The notes beneath the pieces are model-generated. The model was not told the DNA's origin and ran no database searches. It saw only the letters and a list, made by a program, of their open reading frames with translations. Source: Nemertoderma westbladi (Eukaryota; Xenacoelomorpha; Nemertodermatida; Nemertodermatidae). Taken from it: 64,000 nucleotides of DNA. The stretch is taken from the NCBI GenBank assembly GCA_032718475.1, contig JAUCBJ010007135.1, positions 1 through 64,000 on the forward strand, in the 5' to 3' direction. Position numbers and translations under genes: made by a program. This document shows positions 40,074 to 51,270 of the stretch, piece after piece; position 1 is the stretch's first letter; each line of letters begins with the position of its first letter.

Positions 40074-40690
40074 TTATGACAATAGTTTGGGGTGGGCATA
40101 ATTGTGCAGTATGCTATGATGTAATACTATGCAGTATGGATAGTAGGATATCGTCTTGTTTCGTACATACAGTAAAATTAAATCTGCAACAAGAGGAAAT
40201 GTCGGGTTAAATATGGTTTCTACAATATCCATCCACATATCCGAACATTGAACTGCTACAGGCTGTCCCATGGGGAGACCGTATCTTTGCAAGTAAAAAG
40301 TTTTATTGTATTTGAAATATGTACTGAGAAGTGTTGTAGATATAATTTGTATTATTAGATTTATAGGCACTTTTTTAAATATGTTATCACACTTGCGCCA
40401 TTGGTCTTCAGTTAGGATCAAATTGTCCTGAATTACACTTATAGGTTTGTTGATATTTATATTTGTATATAAAGAAGCAGCATCTAATGAGGCAAGTGAT
40501 TATTTGTTTCTTCTTTCAGATTTGTAATTAGGTCCTATGGTTTGGGGATTTTAGACTTAATTTCCCGAACCATTTGTTTCAACAGTTGCTTTGCTTTGCC
40601 TTGCTACAGTTATAGTTGATAGTACCCACCATGGGTACTATTAGTTGAAGTGGGAAACCTGGTTGAAAAGGGTTCAGAAATATTGCAAAA
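40074..40690 (-). mobile_element. Penelope-like element fragment (RT), minus strand
   Basis: From 40690 leftwards on the minus strand: PGFPLQLIVPMVGTINYN, an in-frame stop, then SLASLDAASLYTNININKPI (the D.xSLYTNI motif A of Penelope-like RT), EDQWRKCDNIFKKVPINLI and YFKYNKTFYLQRYGLPMGQP (the F..N..FY.Q..G.aMG.P motif B). The catalytic YxDD region that should follow is not found. The sequence 40560-40670 is repeated in reverse orientation at 41866-41970, so this fragment and the next one are head-to-head. Confidence 0.8.
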
Positions 40691-41106
40691 ATCTAATTTT
40701 TTGTAATTCTAGTCATCCTACTGTCTCGTTTATCTTTGGAATATGTTAACATTGGATGTAAACTCAATGAAAAGTATATGGAGTTTGCGGTACGGGCCAC
40801 GACCACTCACCCTATTCAACCGTCTGACAACAAACCACAAGCAACTGGCACACTGAAAATTCTATCAAATATATACTTAACTGTAAAAAAAAAACGAGAA
40901 TGATACCCCCCAACGTTTCTTCCAAAAATAAGTTCAATCTGTGCACCTCACCTCATTGATAAGTTAAAAGGGGAGTTCAGTTTAAGTATACTATACCTTA
41001 CATAATACTATAACTTAATAATCTGTTTACCAAGAAGAACAACCTGAACCACTCCATAACAAGTCTCACTAAACAAATATCAACGATTGTCGACCCATCC
41101 GATGAC

Positions 41107-41990
41107 CACATGATACAGAATCTACTGAAGTCTGGTCATGATAGAGAATATAGTAAGGTACACGACAAATATATGAGAAAATTCGAAACTCTGAAAACAC
41201 AAGAAATATACGAGAAAGAATTACGGGTAGATACAACTTTCTGGAATTCTCTAATTGTTAATACCACATCTACCGAATTTTCCAACTTGGATATGGATAT
41301 ATTGGTGCATGGTCTGAAATTTATCCTCGCACCCAGAAAGTTCCTGCTCGTTCAATTTATAACGAGCATACAACAAGCATTCACTCGAGCCCCACTCGCG
41401 ATTAAAAAGGATGAAGATCGAATTATAAATAACATTCTATAAGATTAAAACAAAACATGAACAGGCGATTCGACAATCTATTGTATAGCCACCAATGGGC
41501 AATATTTACTTTAAAGAATAAACTCAAAGAAAACGTCTTAATTATCGTACAGGCGGATAAGGGAAATAAAACCATTGTATAATTATCGTACAGGCGGATA
41601 AGGGAAATAAAACCGTTGTAATCAGCCAAACAGAATACCACAAGAAAATGATGGATCACCTCGATCGCTAGAACTACATACAAACTCGAAAGGAAAAACT
41701 ATAACCCATCGACTATTATACACAGTAAACTTCATCCTATAATTACAGATTTGAAGAACTCAGATCTAACATCTAAAGGTAATGCGCTATATTTACTGCC
41801 GGGAGTTGATAGCACAACTGTAGCTATCCCTTACGGTAAAGTTAAAGTTCATAAACCAGGTTTCCCACCTCGACTAATAGTACCCATGGTTGGTACTATC
41901 ATCTATAACTGTGGCAAGACAAGATCAACTGTTGAAACCAATGGTTCGGAAAATTAAGTCTAAAATCCCCAAGTAAGGGATCATAAATAT
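41107..41990 (+). mobile_element. Penelope-like element fragment (N-terminus to RT), plus strand
   Basis: Frame 41107-41442 reads the N-terminal part (KFETLKTQEIYEKELRVD, FWNSLIVNTTSTEFSNLDMD, LVHGLKFILAPRK), matching the Penelope pattern before RT. It continues, with frame changes, as LIIVQADKGNKTVVIS (the ADKG motif), KVKVHKPGFPPRLIVPMVGT and, after stops, the end near 41990. A 41-bp tandem duplication (41540-41620) breaks the ADKG region. The part 41866-41970 matches 40560-40670 reversed. Fragmented, no endonuclease seen. Confidence 0.8.
41540..41621 (+). repeat. 41-bp tandem duplication in the Penelope fragment
   Basis: AATTATCGTACAGGCGGATA and the following AGGGAAATAAAACC occur at 41540 and again at 41581. 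The copies differ by one base (ATTGTA/GTTGTA). The length is not a multiple of three, so the duplication shifts the frame. Confidence 0.9.
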
Positions 41991-41999
41991 TGCAAAAAA

Positions 42000-42600
42000 A
42001 AGAAAGTGTCAAATTTTTTTTGAATTGTTATTGAATCTGATGATAATGAGTTGTTGATGTCATTAAGAAGGCTGATTTATTAACTTTTGAGTAAACATAA
42101 ACGGTAGATAATTTAGGTTTATTAAATATGCAATCAAATTTTTGTAATATAATGAACAGCTTGGTGATCAGAATTGCCAATTTTAGAAAGGAAAGTTCCA
42201 GCAGTTGATAATGATGAGGTTATGTTTGTAATAATGTGGTCTAAAAGAGATTAAGATTTTGTAACTGCATCTATACGAGTGGGATGTTTATTTAACTGGG
42301 TGTAGCCATAAGAACCTAGAAGATCTATGTATTTCTATTCTATGTTTTACCTATGTATTCTATGTGAACTGAATTTTTTGTGGGTTTAAGCAAATTTATG
42401 TTTATGTTACCCGTTAAAACGGCATCGAGATTTAGAGAAGTTAATTTGTTTAAAGTAGAATCAAGTAGTATATAATTGTTATGGGAAATAGGGTCAGTCC
42501 TGTATATCGTACCTATTATTAAAGATTTATGTTTGGTGCAAGAAATTCGTGTCCAATCAGAAGTCCCCCTATATGGTGACAACATCCAGACCATAAGAGG
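42000..42600 (-). pseudogene. Non-LTR endonuclease remnant, minus strand
   Basis: On the minus strand, 42340-42594 reads HKSLIIGTIYRTDP and LTSLNLDAVLTGNININLL, the IIGxIYRxP ... xGDFNIDLL block of AP-type endonucleases (Asn replaces the Asp of GDFN). It continues YIDLLGSYGYTQLNKHPTRI and, after a stop, SLLDHIITNITSSLSTAGTF and KIGNSDHQAVHY, the end of the domain. The peptides resemble the plus-strand remnant at 6840-8025, so both may come from one CR1/L2-like family. Stops and frame changes make it inactive. Confidence 0.7.
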
Positions 42601-42739
42601 TGTTAGTTAATCCTTCCCTGAATAGAGATGTAAGCAGCTGATAAATGACCAGTATTTAAAGTTCTTGTATCAAATGTCGTATTGACAATATTATCAACAG
42701 ATTTCCTTTTCTAGGAAGATGGAGATGTCAGATGTCAAG

Positions 42740-43080
42740 AAGATGTAAGACCAGCAATTATATCACCAGAACACTGATCAGAACCAGGTTTGTAACTTGG
42801 TACTCCAAGCCCAAGGAACTTCAAATTGGTAGAGTCAACAATGGGCACAGTTACTCTATCTTCGGATTGGTATTTATTTAATAATGTTCCCAGTAGCTTA
42901 CTATCCCACTGAAGGGAGCATAGTTCTGGAGGTGTCCATGGTTCATGATATACATTACCTAGTTCTTTAACAATTGAACGATGTGCTCTATCTGCTACTG
43001 AATATGAAGTGGAAACACTTCCTATATCTCCTCCAGATTCTTGAATGGTGTGAAGGCTGCTTGTTGTTGCATTGGGGTAA
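42740..43080 (-). pseudogene. Remnant of an uncharacterised, repeat-associated protein
   Basis: The minus strand has one open stretch of about 115 codons that reads EDYPNATTSSLHTIQESGGD, TSYSVADRAHRSIVKELGNV, QWDSKLLGTLLNKYQSEDR and VTVPIVDSTNLKFLGLGVPS, ending at a TGA. From memory the pattern WD.KLL ... R..VIV.......LG.P resembles a large, unnamed invertebrate family often seen in repeats (its usual next motif FDTT.SNTG is not present here). Function unknown. Low certainty about the family, moderate that it is coding-derived. Confidence 0.4.
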
Positions 43081-43562
43081 TCTTCAGTCCTGTTGCTAAA
43101 AACACAACATTTAGTCTTTGCAGTATGTTGCTAGGAGTAACAACTGATGCACCTGTTTTTGGTCTTTTTTGTTCTTTTGTGGTTTTGATAGATTAAGGCT
43201 GTATGGATCCATTATGAGTCTGATATAAGACCACCTTTCGTTGGAACAAGAATGATTCTAAGAATGGAATTATAGAATTATTGGGCTCGGTGCTCTTGAT
43301 TATCAAGTAAATGTAAAAGAAAGCCGATAATAAATCCGATTCAGAAAGTATGTACATATTATGTAGATAGGATCCACAAACTGATAGTACAAGCATCAAC
43401 GCTGCTTGTTTAGAAGATTAAGGGTATAATAATATATTTGGAGATACTGACATGTTGAACTTGAAGAAAGAATATCTTCCGCCATTGAAGGAATTTGTGG
43501 CCTCTGTTTTCGAAACTCTATAGTGTCAGAATACTCACCATCATCGTCACTGTCCATATGAG

Positions 43563-43639
43563 GAAACATTGTTGCCATCACATAACGATGAAGCTGATGA
43601 GGGATCATCTTCGTCATTATGTGATGGCACCAATGTTTC
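43563..43639. repeat. Inverted repeat with 31-bp arms
   Basis: Arms 43563-43593 and 43609-43639 (left starts GAAACATTGTTGCCATCAC, right ends GTGATGGCACCAATGTTTC) pair with three mismatches around a 15-base loop. It sits directly beside the poly-T end of the non-LTR element at 43643. Confidence 0.9.
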
Positions 43640-43858
43640 ATCCATTGTTATTTTTATTTTTTTATTTTTTTTTTTTTTTCGATTCACCCCGTTCGGGGTA
43701 ATTTAATTGGCTAAAACTGTTCATATAGTAAACATGTATATACAGTGTACAGTTATACACGATAAAATATAGAGTTTAGAGATACGGTAAGTAACATTAA
43801 ATAATTAAAACGGTACTATGTGGTTTAATGACACAGAATGGTTGTTATATTAAAATGT

Positions 43859-45704
43859 TTACAATGCATAGTTGTTTGCTAGTGCGTTGAGAGAGGGACA
43901 GTCCTTGCATGTTAATGCATGATGTAGTTGTATATCTTCTTCATCGCAGTAGATACAGCGGCAATCAGTGCTAATTTCATGGAAAGGATGTTTATTGGAA
44001 CAGATTTTATAATGGAATCCATGGAATGTAGCTCTTGTCACAGCATGTTGGTTGGTTTGTCCAGGCTGTCTCCAAGTTTCTGATGCGAAGGCAGGTCCAC
44101 GTTTATAATTCATGGATTCAAATATTGTTTCCATTTCAACACGGCAAGCTTTGTATTGTTCAATAATATCTGCCTTGAACATTAAGGGTCTTTTCGTTAT
44201 TAGATCTTCTATAAAGGTTGGAGTGCCTATAAGTTTCAAAGCCATTGTATTGGACGCATTTTTTGGCAATCCTAGAAGACGTTTCATAAAAGCTGCTTTT
44301 ATTCTATCTATGTCTTTGAGGTTGGATAGTGTAAAATATATGCCAATCTCAGAAAATGCATAGGTGACCAATGGTCACCTATGCATTTTCTGACCATCGG
44401 TTCTATTTTCATTCTAAATATTTTTACCCCTGTGGCTATTGATATTAGCTGCAGGTTCCTCAAGCAGCCAATTGCGGCATAAGATATCCTCTTCTTCGTA
44501 TCTATATGTTTAGAGAAACAAAGTGTTGGCTGCAAGATAACTCCCAAATATTTATAATGGTTACAAAATTCCACATTCTCATTATTGTATATTACTTTAT
44601 CTGTTCTGCGTAATGGGCCTCCCCTTCTAAATTTCAAAATTTTGGTTTTCTTTAAATTTACAGCCATTTTGTTTAATTTGCACCATTTGTGGAGCTCGTG
44701 TAGCGCTGTTTGAATGTGTTCTCGATTTGATGAATAGATTACTAAATCATCTGCGAAAAATATAAACCTGAGAGTATCAGCAATGAGACGTAATGTCGAG
44801 GCAAGATCTGCGCTGAACATCAAAAAACATGTTGGAGAAAAACAGTCTCCTTGGAGTATTCCTCGTAACTGCTCTATTGGGTTTGAGAGTTTTATGCCAT
44901 CGTAAATTTTTACTGTGTTCCGAAATATGTCCCTGATAAGATTATACACTTTACCCTTTACGCCAAATATAGTGTAGAGCTTGTACATTAGGATTGATCG
45001 ATTTACAAGATCAAATCCTTCCGTAGGTCTACGAATGCTGCATAAACTACTCTCTGAGATGATGGGCGGCTGGCATTGTTGATGATAGTGGATACGTCGT
45101 CAATGAGCTTTTTAAGGGCATGCAACGTAGATTTACCACACGTAAAGCCATACTGCTCTTCCGGTAATAGGTGAACAATGTGCTTTCTAACTCTCTGGTT
45201 TATAATAGTGGTCAGCATTTTAAGCATGACACAGATTAAAGCTATCCCACGGTAATTGCCCGGTAGTGATTTATTTCCCGTCCCTTTATACATTATCTTG
45301 ATTAAACTCGTTTTCCATTGGAGTGGTATTTTGCCAATGTCTAAACACATGTTGTATAAACATACTAGTGTTGTTAAGATCACAGATGCGCTTATTTTAA
45401 TATGCTCATTAAAAACGCGATCAGGTCCACATGCCTTTTTATCAGAAGATTTCCCTATTGAAGCCGACACCTCATCCTCCGTTATGGGTGAGTTGTACCA
45501 TTGGTCGTCTGCCAGTTCATGAACGGTTGGCATTGGTGTTACGACGTCTGTATCATCACATTTCCCCAGTAATTGCGTGAAATGATTTTCCAGTTCTTCT
45601 GTTGGGATTGGTGCCGGTGGCTGTGGTGTATAGTCTTTAAACAATAGCCATGGCGTAATCTCAGTGTTGCGTAATTTCTCTAGAAGTTGGTCTTCCTCGT
45701 ACAA
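43859..45704 (-). pseudogene. Non-LTR reverse transcriptase with C-terminal CCHC knuckle
   Basis: Three open pieces. 45003-45704: N-terminal RT part with KKACGPDRVFNEHIKIS, KIPLQWKTSLIKIMYKGTG, NYRGIALICVMLKML, LPEEQYGFTCGKST and VVYAAFVDLRKDLI, which ends in a stop after motif A. 44308-44988: GILQGDCFSPTCFLMFSADL (motif B) and FIFFADDLVIYSSN (motif C, FADD), then the thumb (KYLGVILQPTLCFSKHI). 43859-44371: C-terminal region ending in CRCIYCDEEDIQLHHALTCK, a Cys/His knuckle. The frame change between the last two is caused by a 26-bp inverted insertion (see 44349-44393). It resembles Jockey/CR1/I-group enzymes. I cannot place the clade. Confidence 0.8.
44349..44393. repeat. Palindrome created inside the RT gene
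   Basis: TCAGAAAATGCATAGGTGACC and GGTCACCTATGCATTTTCTGA pair over 21 bp with a 3-base spacer. In the coding strand the right-hand copy fits the reading frame (EPMV then TYAFSEIGIYF). The left-hand copy is an extra, inverted copy inserted just before it, which shifts the frame by two. Confidence 0.85.
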
Positions 45705-45902
45705 GGCTTTCTTTTTGTGGATTAGTGACTTGTAATCTAACGATTAATCTAACGATTATCTAACGTGTTTACCTAACGAACTTCGCAATATACGAGGGAA
45801 GCGTCTGTTTGTAAATAAGTTAAAAGCTCATCTACTTAATTCAGATGGCCTATCTGCTTCGTAGTCACATATTTTTTACGTTTCTCCTAATAATATATAT
45901 TA

Positions 45903-46622
45903 TGTTACATACGGCCTACTGTAACTTATCCATTTGTAACTCATCCATCTCTACCCGGACACGGGGAAATGTTACATAAGGCCTACTGTAACTTATCTAT
46001 CACTACCCGGACACGGGGTCATGTTACATAAGGCCTACTGTAACTTATCCATCACTACCCGGTCACGGGGTCATGTTACATACGGCCTACTGTAATTTAT
46101 CCATTTGTAATTCATCCATAACTACCCGGACACGGGGTCATGTTACATACGGCCTACTGTAACTTATCCATCACTACCCGGACACGGGGTCATGCTACAT
46201 AAGGCCTACTGTGACTTATCCATATCCATTTGTAACTAATCCATCTCTACCCGGACATGGGGTCATGTTACATACGGCCTACTGTAACTTATCCATTTGT
46301 AACTCATCCATCTCTACCCGGACACGGGGAAATGTTACATAGGGCCTACTGTGGCTTATCAATCACTACCCGGACACGGGGTCATGTTACATAAGGCCTA
46401 CTGTAACTTATCCATCACTACCCGGACACGGGGTCATGTTACATACGGCCTACGGTAACTTATCCATTTGTAATTCATCCATAACTACCCGGACACAGGG
46501 TCATGTTACTTAAGGCATACTATATTTTATCAATTTGCTACATATCCTTATCCATCACTACCCGGGCACGGGGTCATGTTACATAGGGCCTACTGTGACT
46601 TATCCGTTACTATCTGTGTGCG
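45903..46622. repeat. Satellite with two monomer lengths and a 363-bp higher-order unit
   Basis: Twelve head-to-tail monomers start TGTTACATA(A/C/G)GGCCTACTG and end ACTACCCGGACACGGGGTCA. Short monomers are 52 bp. Long ones are 67-73 bp because of an extra CATTTGTAACTCATC. The order is L S S L S L, then L S S L L S. Monomers 1 and 7 share the otherwise unique ending GGGGAAA, so the array has a higher-order period of 363 bp (45903 to 46266). The last monomer decays. No ORF. Confidence 0.92.
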
Positions 46623-47615
46623 GTGTCAAGTAACAAATTACGTTTAATTGGTTTTTTTTTTGTGAATAAAGAGTTTCGGTATTAAATCGCTCAATTGTGT
46701 ACAAATTTTTTAATTGAAAGTGATATTTGGTTGTTTGTTTTATATTTTGTTCCATTTTCATTGGGATACTATTCATTTACTTTAAAATCAAACTATGATT
46801 CATATGTGTATATGACTATTATACGTATTGTATATAATTTTTTATATTTTAAGGGGTACAGCACCTACTAGCAAATTGTGCTATCTTGCTGGCCCCGCCA
46901 TTGAGTAGGACTGCCCACTGTCTCTTTTTTATATCCTTTTTTGGGTGTTATTTTGGTTTATTTAGTGGTGCAGGGTATGTTTATCGACAATTATTAAATA
47001 AAATAAAACAATAAGTCAATAAGTCAACACGACAAGTACTGCAGACATGACATTAACTTAGTCACAAAAGCTAATTTTGAATTTCCCTCCAGTATATTTG
47101 CATAAAATTTAATGCTATGGCCTTTGGTTTAATGTAAGATACACTGGAACTAATAATAATGCTAACACATATAATTGCAATTAGAAAAGTGAATCAATGT
47201 TACTCAAGTAAAATTGTCAGTTCATGTATTAATGAACCAAAACCATTAATTTCTTTGTACTGATACTTATCAATTGCATTACGTTTTTCCACGAGCTAAT
47301 CTAATCAGACTCGCATTTTACCGCAGGAATATGTTGGTTGGAGTTTCTAGTTCGCCTATATTTCATTTTTCTCACTCAGGGCACAGTGCTATCTCAGACT
47401 GGTAGTGAGTGGGGATAAAAATACTACATGCTATATCCCCAGGAAATTTGTGCGGCAAACTTAAAATCCCCAGATAATGGAGAATTTGACATCGCATCAG
47501 GCAGGTAATGGTATAATTTTTTTTGGGAAAAAATTTTGTCATGAGATCTAAAACACCAATAGACAATATTTTGTTACTACCCATTAAGAAAATGATGACA
47601 TCAATACACCCTTGT
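46623..47615. other. No gene recognised
   Basis: AT-rich DNA between the satellite and the palindrome at 47616. There is a T-run near 46650, and no domain-bearing frame. Confidence 0.5.
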
Positions 47616-47690
47616 ATTAAATAGTGTGTATTGATAGGTATATGGTAGATGTAACATCTACCATATACCTATCAATACACACTATTTAAT
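47616..47690. repeat. Perfect 75-bp palindrome (37-bp arms, one-base centre)
   Basis: ATTAAATAGTGTGTATTGAT ... GATGT-A-ACATC ... ATCAATACACACTATTTAAT. Every base pairs around the central A at 47653. It abuts repeat R1 copy B (starts 47701). Such a palindrome is unstable in most cells, so it is either very recent or an assembly or cloning fold-back. Confidence 0.92.
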
Positions 47691-47700
47691 CCTATTTAAT

Positions 47701-49445
47701 CAATAATTTACACATGTGTTCATCAACACTTTGTATTGGGGTATCAGCTTTCACATTACGGAAGGCCTAATTTAAATGATTAAGTACAGGACGAATCTTA
47801 TACCCCCAATCCAACAACTTCCCATCAGTGTGTTTTGGTTCCTTCTCATTGTCTGCAAAATGTAAATTTTACAGTATTTCCTGAAACCGACTTCTAGGCA
47901 TAACATCCTGAATTCCTCTATTGCCCAAAAACTTATCTGTTGACTACTAATCGCTAAGACCGGGCAACTTTTTTTATAACCATTACATAATTAATTCCAA
48001 TAAATCAAATGCCTTCATCTCATCAACACCACATGTAAATGGCACTGCTTTCTGTATTACATATCTTTCAGACACAGTGATAATCAGAAAAGTAAACCAC
48101 CCCATCCAATTCCACAGCCTTGGAATATACAAGCAAAATGGATTGTTCCAGAGAATCTGAGCAATCAGAATCTGTCTCAGATTCTGAACTTGACATGTCA
48201 GCAGTTGAAGGACTAGATGAAGGACTGCTGCTTAAAATTATTACCACCTGTCCAGAAAGTTTAAATGACTTGACTTAGGCTTATGTGGTGTTACTATTTT
48301 CTTCTGCCAAACACTTTTTAGTTTTGGGATTGGGTGCAAAGCACTTACTTATAAGTGGTGGTACAGGAGGTGGCTTATAGACAACTGGGAAAGGTTCCAA
48401 TGCTATGTCACTATCACCACTTATCTCAACGAATTCGACATTGACATCAGCGCCTGGACCAGAATTAGTATCAGTATCAGGTGTTGCCGTTACATAACGT
48501 AATACTGGTAGGTGCCACTATATCAATTCTACTCACAACATCAATAATTGTAGCAGGAACACCAATACTGTAGCTATACATTCATCATCCTTTGACATAC
48601 CGGTACTGGTACTACCAGTGCCAGTATTAATCCCACTTGCAATTTAAATTAGTTCTGCTGCGTCACCTTAATCAACATTCTGCGCAGCATAGAATTCTGT
48701 GTCAATATCATTTAGTAGATTCTCAATACCATCCTCTATATCTGAGTAAAATCTATCCAATAGTTCGTAGACAATAGTGCTGGGACCGGACCGCAAACAC
48801 AATACTGGTGTAACTGGACCGGTGGGGGTAATGACATTTAATGACATTTAGCGATAATATTAATATTAATAATACCGTACTCAATAATCCTAATACTAAT
48901 GAAGTCACCTTTCTTACAGAAAATTAAGGTTTATTAAATAATAATAATAATAATAACAATAATATTAATACTGGTGCAATAAATAATTTAAATAACATAG
49001 AAGGTAGTATCAAACAAATAATTTAAATAATAATTTAATAAATAACGACGGACAAAATAATAGCGGTATAATTAATATAAATGATAATGACCAAGTAAAT
49101 GATTCGCCCAGTGGGGGCCTACAAGGAAACGCAGAACTCCCAACGACGGAGGATAATAGAGGATCAGCGAATATCTACGAGGACATACAACCGGGTAGGG
49201 GACGAGGCACTCACACAGTGATCGGCCAAACGAAGGAATGTTGAACCAATTCGGAAGACAGACGGAGAACGAGTAGGGTTCATCTGGGAGGTCGAAACGA
49301 GATCTCATGAACGTAGATATAATGCTGGGAGTGAACGATGTGAGGGGGGCGGGAGAGATAAACGAGGAAAAGTTTCTATGGGCAATAAGGGGTGTCGAGA
49401 TAGGACGGATAGCGAACTGATGATAGTTGAGGTGGAGAGAGAGAA
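47701..49445 (-). repeat. Dispersed repeat R1, copy B
   Basis: Second copy of the repeat at 50-1757, starting CAATAATTTACACATGTG, with small indels (for example ACGGAAGGCC inserted near 47755 and ATGACATTTA duplicated near 48840). The minus-strand protein fragments and plus-strand Asn-rich microsatellite are kept. It extends a little past the point where copy A joins RTE sequence and reads EREPVVLYFGRLPFPLRDTA there on the plus strand. It therefore shows what normally follows in this family. Confidence 0.75.
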
Positions 49446-49689
49446 CCGGTGGTGCTGTACTTCGGGAGATTGCCATTTCCCCTAAGGGACACAGCCTGGT
49501 GATGCATACTACACACCGGGATAAGGGTGTAGAATATACCGAGAGGAAGAAGTTGACATGAGAAGAGGGGATCGGAGGGAAACTTCCCTTCGGAATGTAA
49601 CTACCGATCGAAGATATGGTAGTTGCGGGGATGAATTCTCGGAATATTCGAGAAAATTAAACTTATCTTTTTCTTGACTTTTTCTCAAT

Positions 49690-50080
49690 GTTTTTTTTTC
49701 GCATTGTATTAATTCATTTATGTGTACATAATCTATACTAATATTGAATGTATTTATTTTCTCAATGTTTTTTTTCTCAATGTATTTTCATAATGTTTTT
49801 TTTTCTCAATTCATTTATTTTCTCAATGTTTTTTTCTCAATGTATTTAATTTCTGAATGTTTTTTTTCTCAATATCTGATTGGAAAACTGTGTATTTATT
49901 TTCGCAATGTTTTTTTTCTCTATATCTGATTGGCCAGCCTTGCCTTTTTTTGCTTAATATCTGATTGGATAAACAATGAATTTTTTTCTCAATATCCGAA
50001 TGGCTAATCCATGTATTTATTTTCTCAATATCTGATTGGCTTAGCCCTGCCTTTTTTGCTCAATATCTGATTGGTCGCAC
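49690..50080. repeat. T-rich tandem repeat with repeated ATTGG (CCAAT) words
   Basis: Repeats of TTTTCTCAATGT change into TTTTTCTCAATATCTGATTGG. ATTGG in the context ATCTGATTGG occurs at about 49875, 49925, 49961, 50030 and 50068, plus one AATGG variant near 50000. ATTGG is the reverse of the CCAAT box. The array ends about 360 bp before the HECT-type exons on the plus strand. It could be a promoter-like array or just a degenerate minisatellite. Confidence 0.6.
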
Positions 50081-50439
50081 CTCCAGCTGTCTGCCTCTAC
50101 AGCAGTACAATGGGTTCTTCTGCAATCTCTGTCTATTGAACTGGTAGACTGGCCTGTCTGTTTGTTTGTTATTTCAGTATTCTGATATTCGCTTACCGGT
50201 ACCCCTTTGTTTAATGAAAGCAAATTTTACTGTTTTAACCTGTTTTATTGATAGACTGCACGCCACCATACCAGAACATTGCAGTCTGGCAGTACAGGAT
50301 ACAGGACGGTACAGAGGTCAGTCAACAAACAGTTGAGCGAGAGCGGGGAGTTGCCAATCTGCTGTCTGCCAGTGCAGTGACAGAGTGAGATATGATGGAT
50401 GACTGTATGAAGTGCAGTAGAGTTTTTCCCTTCTGCTGA

Positions 50440-51270
50440 GTTCGTGGACGACCAAGCGTGGCATTCATAAGTAAATATCTTATTGCGTTAAAGAGTAGCA
50501 TCGGCATATCATCGGTACAGCCTCTAACAGTAACTAACAAAGGTACACTAAAGCATTGTTTTATCTCCTTTTCAACCGACGATAATGAATCCATTATAGA
50601 TGCTAAAATAAAATCCTGCCTTCTGTCAACTCCAGCATGCCCGACAAGGTAAAAGTTTGTTAAAGCAATCCAAATAGATATATTCCCTGTTACCATATGT
50701 GAAGGCTTTGAATTTGATGGTCTTACTTTAAAATCATTGTATCCAGGCAATAGAGCTATTCACATCCAGTTGCTGGATAATTCCGATTATGATACTGACC
50801 AACCCTATCCCGCTTATGCTCAACAAGATACCGGTATATTTAATGATGTGATTGAAATACTGGTACTGAAATCATCACCAGAACCAGAAGTTCAGGATCC
50901 ACCGACCTCTGATTATGTTGATCATCGCCGGTTCCATCACAGGCACCCAATACAGCAAGTCACCCACCACGCCCAGAAACCCTATTTGAGATTCTCACCC
51001 GTTTAACCAAAACTTACAATGATGAAAATGCTGGAAAATTCAATCAAATCAATGCAGTGCGCAATTACGTGTTAGATGGCGCTTATATAAATTTTGACCG
51101 CAGGACGTTTAACATTGAACACAAAATATATGTTAAGTTTGATGATGAAGATGGTATAGACGAGGGTGGACTGAGTCGGGAGTTCATGCGCCTTGCCACT
51201 GCAGCAATTCGCGATTCTTTATTATTCTATGGACCAGAAACTAGGAAAATGATAGACCTTGATTATAATG
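50440..51270 (+). pseudogene. HECT-type E3 ubiquitin ligase fragment (G2E3-like), probably broken
   Basis: After a pyrimidine-rich acceptor (TTTTCCCTTCTGCTGAG, to about 50439) a frame reads VAFISKYLIALKSSIG to TPACPTR, hits a TAA at 50653, and goes on in the same frame FVKAIQIDIFPVTI, LKSLYPGNRAIHIQLLD and FNDVIEILVLKSS. After a +1 type change near 50960 come PETLFEILTRLTKTYNDENA, VLDGAYINFDRRTFNIEHKI and YVKFDDEDGIDEGGLSREFM. The last is the start of the HECT N-lobe (VKF.DE.GiDEGG.sREF). The coding part ends at the donor DYNG|GTAAGT (51270). No catalytic Cys lobe is found in the window. The stop could alternatively be an intron start (AAG|GTAAAA), so a living spliced gene is not excluded. 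Confidence 0.65.

Larger units (their letters stand above)
43643..45720 (-). mobile_element. Non-LTR retrotransposon with poly-A tail, 5'-truncated
   Basis: On the minus strand the element ends in a poly-A-like tail (seen as T-rich 43643-43679 on the plus strand). It is preceded by a 3' untranslated region whose last bases form the hairpin TTACCCCGAACGGGGTGA (43682-43699). The coding part (43859-45704) holds RT and a C-terminal zinc knuckle. The 5' end is cut near 45720, before the RT fingers, as expected from incomplete target-primed reverse transcription. No clear target duplication. Confidence 0.85.

Noticed and set aside
45903-46622. CRISPR array
   Set aside because: The monomers are contiguous and similar over their whole length, with no unique spacers: a satellite.
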